A DNA stretch of 20,058 bases from Nitrospirota bacterium (lineage in GTDB: Bacteria; Nitrospirota; Thermodesulfovibrionia; Thermodesulfovibrionales; JdFR-88): contig JAKAEG010000011.1 in assembly GCA_021819985.1 (NCBI GenBank), positions 1 through 20,058 of the forward strand, given 5' to 3'. Of this stretch, positions 1 through 5,373 are shown piece after piece. The position numbers were made by a program, and so were the translations under genes. Below the pieces are notes generated by a model that searched no databases, was not told the DNA's origin, and saw only the letters and a list, made by a program, of their open reading frames with translations. How positions within the stretch are numbered: position 1 is the stretch's first letter; each line of letters starts with the position of its first letter.

Positions 1-29
1 GGATTCCCGATTACTACCTCGGGAATGAC
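1..29 (-). repeat. Palindromic intergenic repeat, copy 1
   Basis: The arms ATTCCCGA (3-10) and TCGGGAAT (19-26) form an 8-bp hairpin with an 8-nt loop. The reverse complement matches 355-383 at 26 of 29 positions. Its ends (GGATTCCCG and CGGGAATGAC) are shared with 404-428. The element may extend left of the window. Intergenic hairpins with such ends are widespread in bacterial genomes; function unknown. Confidence 0.7.
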
Positions 30-114
30 GGCTATTAGACGTAGCAGCATCTCCCAATATGTGCCCCCACTAGTCATTTTTGCTGCGGAAAAACGGCTTT
101 CGCAACAGGAACTA

Positions 115-154
115 ACTAAAACAAGAGGGCCTGTCAGGAAAAGACAGGCCCTCT
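115..154 (-). terminator. Intrinsic terminator, likely riboswitch expression platform
   Basis: The arms AGAGGGCCTGTC (125-136) and GACAGGCCCTCT (143-154) form a perfect 12-bp stem with a 6-nt loop. On the minus strand the stem is followed by CTTGTTTTAG, a usable U-tract. On the plus strand the tail is GTTTAAAAAAA, much weaker. It begins 13 nt downstream of the aptamer at 168-261, the usual place for an expression platform. The controlled gene must lie beyond the left edge of the window. Confidence 0.75.
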
Positions 155-167
155 GTTTAAAAAAATC

Positions 168-261
168 CTGCCACCTCAGCAACCCCTCTATCCGGCTTTC
201 ACCGGACAGGTGGTTTTGCGCCATACGGTTTCCCGTATTTTGCTTTGGTTCGGGGTGGCAG
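168..261 (-). promoter_or_regulatory. GEMM-I class (c-di-GMP-I / possibly cGAMP) riboswitch aptamer
   Basis: Read on the minus strand. Outer stem P1 is CTGCCACC/GGTGGCAG (254-261 with 168-175). A second helix, ATACGG-GAAA-CCGTAT (223-238), carries the GNRA tetraloop expected of this class. The joining segment contains GGCGCAAAACC, matching the family's G(A/G)CGCAAA(G/A)CC. A third helix TCCGG/CCGGA (191-206) is followed by AGAGGGGTTGC, matching the Vc2 RNA's AGCGGGGTTAC. Length, helix order and conserved junctions fit the c-di-GMP-I family. Near the 5' junction Vc2 has CAGGGCAAA and this RNA has CAAAGCAAA, so the base matching Vc2 G20 appears to be A. That change is associated with cGAMP-sensing GEMM-Ib RNAs. 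A promoter lies just upstream and a terminator just downstream. Hand alignment only; ligand identity is inference. Confidence 0.82.
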
Positions 262-278
262 TTTCCGTATCGGATTCT

Positions 279-307
279 TTTTTATCAGGTATCCTTTGTA
301 CTGTCAA
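279..307 (-). promoter_or_regulatory. Sigma-70-type promoter of the riboswitch transcript
   Basis: On the minus strand there is a perfect -35 TTGACA (307-302), a 17-nt spacer and a -10 TAAAAA (284-279) preceded by TGA, an extended -10 feature. Transcription would start near 272, about 10 nt before aptamer stem P1. The -35 lies within a 9-bp hairpin (TCAACAGGC 304-312 with GCCTGTTGA 323-331). Confidence 0.6.
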
Positions 308-354
308 CAGGCAAAAAAATAGGCCTGTTGAAAAACCCGGATTTCATTAAAGAC

Positions 355-383
355 GTCATGCCCGAGGTATTAATCGGGCATCC
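355..383 (+). repeat. Palindromic intergenic repeat, copy 2
   Basis: Stem TGCCCGA (359-365) pairs with TCGGGCA (374-380). Compared with the reverse complement of 1-29 there are three differences. Two of them, T to G and A to C, fall at paired stem positions and preserve pairing. The element opposes copy 1, so the two bracket the riboswitch unit. Imperfect arms CTGTTGAAA (325-333) and TTTCAACAG (448-456) flank copies 2 and 3, suggesting a small composite element of about 135 bp. Confidence 0.7.
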
Positions 384-403
384 AATTTGACTCGTTTTTA
401 AAT

Positions 404-428
404 GGATTCCCGCCTACGCGGGAATGAC
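404..428. repeat. Palindromic intergenic repeat, copy 3 (short-loop form)
   Basis: ATTCCCGC and GCGGGAAT form a perfect 8-bp stem around the loop CTAC. The ends GGATTCCCG and CGGGAATGAC are the same as in the 1-29 copy, with a shorter loop. It lies between the helicase stop and copy 2. Confidence 0.7.
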
Positions 429-481
429 AGACAAAATCACAACAGAGTTTCAACAGCCTTCTAAAATCGGGCGCTTGAAAG

Positions 482-505
482 AAAAAAGGGAAATCTATTT
501 ATCCC
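482..505 (-). terminator. Possible terminator overlapping the helicase stop codon
   Basis: On the minus strand GGG, a 2-nt bulge, AAA, loop TAGA and TTTCCC form a small hairpin (505-488), directly followed by six T's and CTTTC. The stop codon of the helicase gene sits inside the hairpin. The stem is short, so this is tentative. Confidence 0.35.
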
Positions 506-2088
506 TGTTGTCTTTTCCTGGCGTGTCCTATTTTTACTTTCCTGCCCTTGATTATGCTGTCGTTCACCGCCCCGATTACGCGGTCGGCCATATCGGACGG
601 GACCTCGACAAAGCTGAAGGTATCATAAAGCGCGATGTTTCCGATCTTTCTTGCGGGTATGTTGGCCTCCGCTGCAATGGACCTTACCACGTCCTCCACC
701 TTTATCTTGTCTTTTCTTCCGACAGTCATGAAAAGGCGGACAACACCCTTCTTGCCTCCCTCATAATACCCGGTCTGGATCTCTTCTATCTCCTCGATGG
801 CCGTTTCGCCAAGCATCAGGTACATGGCGGCGGCCGCAAGGTCGCGGGGAGAGTGTTTTTCAAGCAGGCTGTCCGCCAGATGGTAAAGCGACGAATGTTT
901 GCCCTCGCCTATCAACTCCTCGATGCTGGAGGCAAGCTCATCCTCCCTGGCCTTTTTGACTTCCGCCCCGGTAGGCAGCTTCTCTTTCATTATGTGGGTC
1001 TTTACAGACGACTCGATTAGCCTTAACTGGCGGTACTGCCTGGGAGTGACCAGGGTAATGGCCATTCCGGGTTTTCCCGCCCTGCCCGTTCTTCCTATGC
1101 GATGTATATAGCCCTCGGGGTCCTGCGGGATGCTGAAGTTTATGACATGGGAGACGTCTGGCACATCGAGTCCGCGCGCTGCCACATCGGTCGCCACGAG
1201 TATATCTATGTCGCCGCTTTTGAATTTACGCATCATCTCGTCCCTGTGGCTCTGGGTGAAGTCCCCGTGGAGCGCGCCGGCTGGGTAACCCATCTGCTGG
1301 AGTTTCCCGGAAACGTCGTCCACCTCTTTTTTGGTATGGCAAAACACCAGTGTAAGGGCCGGGCCCTCCACATCGATAAGCCTTGTCAGGGCCTTTAGCT
1401 TGTCGTCCTCCCGCACCTCGTAGAAGACCTGTTTTATTTTGGCTACGATCATCTGGCCCGCATCCACGCTTACGTGCACGGGTTTTTTCATGTAATTTTT
1501 GGCTATGGCAAGTATCTCGCGCGGCATGGTGGCCGAAAAGAGCATCGTCTGGTGTTCTTCCGGGATCTCACCGAGGATCTTTTTAATGTCCTCTATGAAA
1601 CCCATATTCAGCATCTCATCAGCCTCGTCAAGCACTATGGTCCTGACATCTTTAAGGACGAGGGTCTTTCTTTGTATATGGTCCAGAAGCCGCCCCGGCG
1701 TCCCTACAATTATATCGACGCCTCTTTTGAGGTTTCTTATCTGAAGCTCTATGGACTGGCCACCGTAGATCGGCAGGCAGGCCACCCCCGCCCTGGCGCT
1801 CATCTTTACCAGTTCTGCGCATACCTGAACGGCAAGCTCGCGCGTAGGGGTAAGGATAAGGGCATATGGAAATCTGCTTTTTACCTCAGGTCTTTGCTCA
1901 AGCAAGGGGATGCCGAAGGCCGCCGTCTTGCCGGTGCCCGTCTGCGCCTGCCCGATTATGTCCTTTCCGTTAAGCGCCTGCGGTATGGCCGCCTTCTGTA
2001 TCGGGGTCGGCTCCTCAAAACCCATTTCGGAGAGGGAAATTATTACCTTGTCCGAAATGCCAAAATCATGAAAGTTCGTATACTCCAA
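499..2088 (-). CDS. deaD: DEAD-box ATP-dependent RNA helicase (DeaD/CsdA type)
   Basis: Unwinds RNA duplexes with ATP in the cytoplasm; relatives act in ribosome assembly and mRNA turnover, often in the cold. The 529 residues show all family motifs in order: Q motif near 29-31, Walker A AQTGTGKT (48-55), PTRELAVQ (81-88), GTPGRLLDHI (129-138), DEAD (154-157), SAT (185-187), then HGDFTQ, ATDVAARGLD and HRIGRTGRAG in the second RecA domain. The last ~80 residues (VVRLFMTVGRKDKI onward) match the DbpA/CsdA RNA-binding fold, which separates it from RhlE/RhlB types. The start is TTG (2088-2086), set by AAGGAG 7 nt upstream and agreement with the family N-terminus. Monocistronic, with its own promoter at 2156-2185 and a ~60-nt leader. 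DeaD is favoured over DbpA on overall length and context; the assignment within the family is the less certain part. Confidence 0.95.
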   Translation of the reverse strand: MEYTNFHDFGISDKVIISLSEMGFEEPTPIQKAAIPQALNGKDIIGQAQTGTGKTAAFGIPLLEQRPEVKSRFPYALILTPTRELAVQVCAELVKMSARAGVACLPIYGGQSIELQIRNLKRGVDIIVGTPGRLLDHIQRKTLVLKDVRTIVLDEADEMLNMGFIEDIKKILGEIPEEHQTMLFSATMPREILAIAKNYMKKPVHVSVDAGQMIVAKIKQVFYEVREDDKLKALTRLIDVEGPALTLVFCHTKKEVDDVSGKLQQMGYPAGALHGDFTQSHRDEMMRKFKSGDIDILVATDVAARGLDVPDVSHVINFSIPQDPEGYIHRIGRTGRAGKPGMAITLVTPRQYRQLRLIESSVKTHIMKEKLPTGAEVKKAREDELASSIEELIGEGKHSSLYHLADSLLEKHSPRDLAAAAMYLMLGETAIEEIEEIQTGYYEGGKKGVVRLFMTVGRKDKIKVEDVVRSIAAEANIPARKIGNIALYDTFSFVEVPSDMADRVIGAVNDSIIKGRKVKIGHARKRQQG

Positions 2089-2155
2089 GTGGTTCTCCTT
2101 TTAAATGGTAAAATCCATTCAGAAAACTAAAAATTTTTTTTAGTGCAGCCCTATC

Positions 2156-2185
2156 ATTATGCGGCTTTGAGCGCCTATATGTCAA
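2156..2185 (-). promoter_or_regulatory. Promoter of the DEAD-box helicase gene
   Basis: Minus strand: -35 TTGACA (2185-2180), 18-nt spacer, -10 CATAAT (2161-2156). The predicted start near 2149 gives a ~60-nt leader containing an A/T-rich hairpin (CTAAAAA with TTTTTAG, 2128-2144), a plausible site for cold-responsive control. Confidence 0.6.
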
Positions 2186-2234
2186 AAAAATCATGGTAAA
2201 TCATATTTCTGATTTTTGACTGCCCCATTTTTTG

Positions 2235-2263
2235 TTGACGGGCAGGAGGCCGCGTTTTATAAT
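2235..2263 (+). promoter_or_regulatory. Near-consensus sigma-70 promoter facing the transglutaminase gene
   Basis: TTGACG (2235-2240), a 17-nt spacer and a perfect TATAAT (2258-2263). This is the best -10 plus spacing combination in the window. It is divergent from the helicase promoter. The predicted start near 2270 leaves about 365 nt before the transglutaminase start codon. Confidence 0.7.
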
Positions 2264-2269
2264 TTTACA

Positions 2270-2480
2270 ATCAGATTAATTTTGAATCCAAAACGGGGGA
2301 GGTGAGCGACCGTGAAGTTTTTCGTGCCGGGACTTTTCAAGACGGCTTTTGGCTGAGGCCCTTCAGTAAAGGCCTGGTCAAGGTTTCTTTTCTTACCGGT
2401 GCGGATCTTTTTGCTTATTACTGTTTGCTGCTTTGCGGAAACGCTCGACTCCCGGTCGATCCGATAAAAAATCGGTCCTC
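2270..2480 (+). ncRNA. Putative structured RNA: long 5' leader or small RNA
   Basis: This segment directly follows a strong promoter and holds no convincing long gene. By eye it folds as a rod: GGGAG (2297-2301) with CTCCC (2449-2453), GAGCG (2304-2308) with CGCTC (2442-2446), CGTGCCGG (2323-2330) with CCGGTGCG (2396-2403, two G-U pairs), and tip AGGCC (2356-2360) with GGCCT (2371-2375). A further hairpin CCGAT/ATCGG follows at 2461-2475. No U-rich terminator follows, so it is either the leader of the transglutaminase mRNA or a processed RNA. I do not recognise a family. The rest, to 2634, is A/T-rich with only the GCGGAGG ribosome site. Confidence 0.35.
2312..2356 (+). CDS. Possible 14-residue leader peptide
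   Basis: GTG at 2312 is preceded by GGGGAGGTGA with about 9 nt between GGAGG and the start codon, ideal spacing. The frame encodes MKFFVPGLFKTAFG and stops with TGA. It lies inside the structured segment, and its ribosome site takes part in the proposed outer stem, so translation could affect folding. No family is recognised and the length gives no statistical support. Confidence 0.25.
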   Translation: MKFFVPGLFKTAFG

Positions 2481-2634
2481 CGAATCAACCAACCCGTAAA
2501 GAACCCGCAAAATAAAAATTCTTAAAAACAAAAAATTCCCCCGGAAACCCAGGCAGTATTCTATTTATTTGAATTTTTCGATTTTTTCAGAAATTTAAAA
2601 ATTAAAAAAATAAAAATTTTGCGGAGGCAAACCG

Positions 2635-3681
2635 ATGAAGAAACCGGGTTTTTCTGTTTTAAAGGGATTGCTTTTTTTGATTATTATCGCGGGCTTTATG
2701 TCCTTTTCATTTCCATATGAAAAGAGCGCATACGCGAAGGAAAGAAAAGGCGAGGTCACTCTCCGCTTGAATTTGAACGCGCCTGAGAAGGCAAAGGATG
2801 TAAGGTTATGGATACCCTATCCGGTTTCCGGCGGGCACCAGAGGATATATGGCGTAAATATAAAAGGCAACTTCACCCAAGAAGGGATCTACAGGGAAGG
2901 CGAACACGGCAACATCGCACTTTATGCCGAATGGAAAGGGCCGTTTAAAAAAAGGGCGCTTACGTACAGCTACAAAGTGGACAGGAGAGATTTTGTAATG
3001 AAGGATTTTCCCCGGCAGCAGATGCCTTTTTCAGAAAAAGAGTTTGCGCGCTATCTGAGGCCGACAAGTTTTGGGCCTACAAGCGGCAAGGTCAAAGCAC
3101 TCGCGCTTGAGATAACAAAATATGAAAGCAGCGTTGTTGGAAAGGCCAGGGCCATCTATAACTGGATAGTCGCCAATATGTACCGTGATGAAGGGGTGAA
3201 GGGCTGCGGATACGGCAAGGTCGAACGGCTCATCACCACTCGCGGCGGGAAATGCGCCGATATATCTTCAGTTTTTGTGGCGCTCGCCAGGAGCGCGGGC
3301 GTGCCGGCCAGGGAGATATTCAGCATACGGATGCCCGAGGGCAGGACGGGCGATATGACTAAAAACCAGCACTGCTGGGCGGAATTCTATGACCCCGGTT
3401 ATGGATGGGTGCCGGTCGATCCTGCGGACGTAAGGAAGGCCATGCTCAAAAAGAATACGAACAACCTGAAGGACGTCAACGACCTGGTCCAGTATTTCTT
3501 TGGCGCGGTGGACGAGAACCGGATCGCATATTACACGGGGAGGGACGTGCTGCTGGACCCCCGGCAAAGCGGAGGCCGGCTGGACTACTTCATGTATCCC
3601 TATGCCGAGGCGGATGGAAAACCAATCGGGGACATGTTCGGGTTCGATCTGGGGTATAGGATAGATTTTAAGGAGCTGTAG
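2635..3681 (+). CDS. Secreted transglutaminase-like (papain-fold) protein
   Basis: A signal peptide is clear: KK start, hydrophobic stretch about 9-27, and SAYA before KERKG (about residue 34). A beta-rich N-terminal part (36-120) precedes a transglutaminase-core domain (about 160-270). The catalytic triad is visible: Cys207 in GGKCAD, His246 in NQHCWAEFY and Asp262 in VDPAD. Such bacterial proteins are usually periplasmic proteases or amide-bond enzymes rather than true cross-linking transglutaminases; the substrate here is unknown. The ATG is preceded by GCGGAGG at good distance. The gene stands alone, transcribed from the strong promoter at 2235-2263 through a long leader, and ends at a clear terminator. 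Enzymatic competence is supported by the triad; pathway is not assignable from context. Confidence 0.9.
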   Translation: MKKPGFSVLKGLLFLIIIAGFMSFSFPYEKSAYAKERKGEVTLRLNLNAPEKAKDVRLWIPYPVSGGHQRIYGVNIKGNFTQEGIYREGEHGNIALYAEWKGPFKKRALTYSYKVDRRDFVMKDFPRQQMPFSEKEFARYLRPTSFGPTSGKVKALALEITKYESSVVGKARAIYNWIVANMYRDEGVKGCGYGKVERLITTRGGKCADISSVFVALARSAGVPAREIFSIRMPEGRTGDMTKNQHCWAEFYDPGYGWVPVDPADVRKAMLKKNTNNLKDVNDLVQYFFGAVDENRIAYYTGRDVLLDPRQSGGRLDYFMYPYAEADGKPIGDMFGFDLGYRIDFKEL

Positions 3682-3701
3682 GACAGAAAAATTTTAAAAG
3701 C

Positions 3702-3732
3702 AAGGAAGCCGCCGGAATCTGGCGGCTTCCTT
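3702..3732 (+). terminator. Intrinsic terminator after the transglutaminase gene
   Basis: AAGGAAGCCGCC (3702-3713) pairs perfectly with GGCGGCTTCCTT (3721-3732) around a 7-nt loop, followed by a T-rich tail. It lies 20 nt after the stop codon. Confidence 0.85.
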
Positions 3733-4238
3733 TTCTAGTTGAGTTCTTTTTTCTTTTTCCCCCCGCCCTCCAGGGGGTGGGGGGCTACGTCCCACTGCCC
3801 CTCGTTACGGCAGAATCTAAATGGCATCTGAATCTGCTGTCTTAAAGAAGCTTTTGCCGGACAGCTTTTAAACCCGGTCCCCACAGGAACAAGCGCAAGG
3901 CTTCCCTTCAACTTTAGCTGAACAAATGGTGCGGATAATAAAGTACGCCCTGAATACCACAGTTTTTAAATCTGTTACAATCCCGCAGAATACGAATGGA
4001 AATCTTGTATAGCAGGGTTAATGAAGGATAATAGAAAGAACGAATGAAAGTCTAACAAAAATTAGATAAAAAATCCTATGACGGTTTTACCAAATTAAAA
4101 CTTATGAGCCCCCCAGGCAACAAATTCCGTAATTAGGAGAAAATGATGATAAGGAGTGTTGGGCTTCGCTGCGCTCAGCCCAACCTACATTTACTTCTTT
4201 TAATTACAGCCGCCAGAGATACCCCTTGCGTGAAACAG
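3733..4238. other. Intergenic region with a palindromic repeat, no gene seen
   Basis: About 500 nt with stops in all frames. It contains a C/G-rich run (3759-3783) and, at 4158-4184, a hairpin with arms GTTGGGCT and AGCCCAAC around TCGCTGCGCTC. Hairpins of this kind (TTGGG, TCGCTGCGCTC, CCCAACCTAC) recur between genes in many Proteobacteria. The 12-mer AATCTAAATGGC at 3814 recurs at 5189. No promoter or RNA gene could be supported. Confidence 0.5.
4158..4184. repeat. Short palindromic repeat (GTTGGGCT...AGCCCAAC)
   Basis: The 8-bp perfect arms (4158-4165 and 4177-4184) flank TCGCTGCGCTC, followed by CTAC. I know the pattern as a common dispersed intergenic repeat; its function is unknown. 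It lies just downstream of the lipoprotein gene, which reads toward it, and could help end that transcript, though no T-run follows. Confidence 0.55.
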
Positions 4239-4718
4239 TTATTTTGAACCTCTTTGGACAACCGAGGCATCATTTTTTTGCTGTTCATTCCCGCTTTGCT
4301 GAATTTGTTTTTCCTTATCCGGGGCTTTTAAATTTTCTACTTTCATTACCCTGTTATCTTTATCGTAGGTGATCTTTATTCTCATCTTTGTGCCTGACGC
4401 CGCTATTTCTATGGGAGTTCCAACAGTCTCCCACAATCCGAGTGTGAACACATCTGCCACACCGTGAAACAAGGCCCTTCCGGTCCTTGTTCCCCTGCTG
4501 TAGCCCTGAACAAAAGCAAAGATATCATAATTATAATCGCCGTCCTTACTGCTATAAAGCGGCTTGCCAAATTCCGATAAAACAAGAGATCTGCTTGTCC
4601 CGATATCACAGACCGACAAATCCTTTTTGTCCGGCTGCCGCGCCGCCAAAAAAACCGAGCAGCCGTTAATAAAAATCATTACGCAGAGAACTGCTAAAAC
4701 AAGGCCCAAATTTTTCAT
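4239..4718 (-). CDS. Small predicted lipoprotein, BamE/SmpA-like in outline
   Basis: The true start is the ATG at 4718, preceded by TAGGAG 5 nt away. The open frame continues 38 codons upstream without a better signal. The 159-residue product begins MKNLGLVLAVLC and reaches INGC at residues 17-20, a lipobox with Cys20 as the lipidated residue. The mature part has the pattern G.SR..VLSEFGKP, resembling the helix-turn of SmpA/OmlA/BamE-type lipoproteins, then a glycine-rich stretch (GVADVFTLGLWETVGTP) and a strand KMRIKITYDKDNRVMKVENL, again BamE-like. The C-terminal 25 residues are charged and glutamine-rich. It stands alone between repeat-rich spacers. The envelope location is well supported; the family link is tentative, and it is unlikely to be the housekeeping BamE itself because there is no outer-membrane assembly context. 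Confidence 0.8.
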   Translation of the reverse strand: MKNLGLVLAVLCVMIFINGCSVFLAARQPDKKDLSVCDIGTSRSLVLSEFGKPLYSSKDGDYNYDIFAFVQGYSRGTRTGRALFHGVADVFTLGLWETVGTPIEIAASGTKMRIKITYDKDNRVMKVENLKAPDKEKQIQQSGNEQQKNDASVVQRGSK

Positions 4719-5373
4719 TCCCGCTCCTAAATATTTTTGGAAAAAATAGGCAAACTTACTCTCATTAAAAATGAGGAACCAACCGAAGTTGTCCCTTGCT
4801 GTCGTTGAAGTGGAAGGCCCTCGGCTGCACAATTTTAAGCAGCGGCATCCCTTCCGTCAAGTGATTTTTGCTGAAAAACGGCAGTGACGTACACCTCGCC
4901 CGGCATAATTCGGGTTCTGATACATAAAACTAACGGAAGAAATAGGTGAAGAAATAAGGGGACACCCCCCGAATTATTAAGAGTCGTTGCATTCCGTGTC
5001 GGGGCACGGAATGCCAGCAAAAGGCAAAAGGCGGGCGGAGCAAGCCCCGCCCCTACGAAAAACAGGATACTCCGCCACGCAACATTTTAACCGGGAACCT
5101 TAACTCTTCTATAATATTCAAAAGATAAGACTTGTGGCTGAACTCCGCACGGTTTGAGGCGCCTTGCCAAACGAGGTGTCCTGGACGAAATCTAAATGGC
5201 GGGTTCCCGGGGACACTATACTTAATTCTGATTCAAATGAAAAGCCACGGGGAATACGCTCGCTATCCATTTTAAATCCGGGTGAGATAAGAAAAAAAGA
5301 AACTGCCGTTTTCTGTGAAACACCCATTGGCTTAGCTCGCGGCTGGCCATCGCTAAAATGTTAAAATGCACTG
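4719..5373. other. Repeat-rich intergenic region
   Basis: No convincing gene. It contains a perfect 10-bp hairpin GCATTCCGTG/CACGGAATGC (4989-5014), a C/G hairpin GGGCGG/CCGCCC (5033-5052), and two GGGGACAC-containing stretches (near 4959 and 5209). The second reads GGGGACACTATACTTAATTC, a sequence I associate with the flanks of IS200-like/REP-associated transposases. No transposase remains, so this looks like debris of mobile or repeat elements. A weak polA promoter candidate is TTAGCT (5332-5337), 16 nt, TAAAAT (5354-5359). Confidence 0.5.
4989..5014. repeat. Perfect inverted repeat in intergenic DNA
   Basis: The arms GCATTCCGTG and CACGGAATGC flank the 6-nt loop TCGGGG. No T-run follows on either strand, so it is more likely a dispersed palindrome than a terminator. 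Confidence 0.6.

Noticed and set aside
25..390. 121-codon plus-strand frame at the left edge
   Set aside because: It overlaps the terminator, riboswitch and repeats on the opposite strand and has no ribosome site.
2270..2480. ydaO (c-di-AMP) or other known riboswitch
   Set aside because: A GGGGGAGG-like stretch recalls ydaO, but the conserved GGGGTGAATC and CCCGTCAGCTAAC-type segments are missing.
2302..2499. 65-codon frame starting GTG at 2302
   Set aside because: The GGGGGAG ribosome site abuts the start codon; spacing fits the GTG at 2312 instead, and the segment looks like structured RNA.
4719..4832. N-terminal extension of the lipoprotein frame up to 4832
   Set aside because: The ATG at 4718 has a good ribosome site and begins a textbook lipoprotein signal; the extension would bury it.
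4835..5020. 61-codon minus-strand frame
   Set aside because: It runs through the palindrome at 4989-5014 and a GGGGACAC repeat, has no ribosome site and no recognisable sequence.
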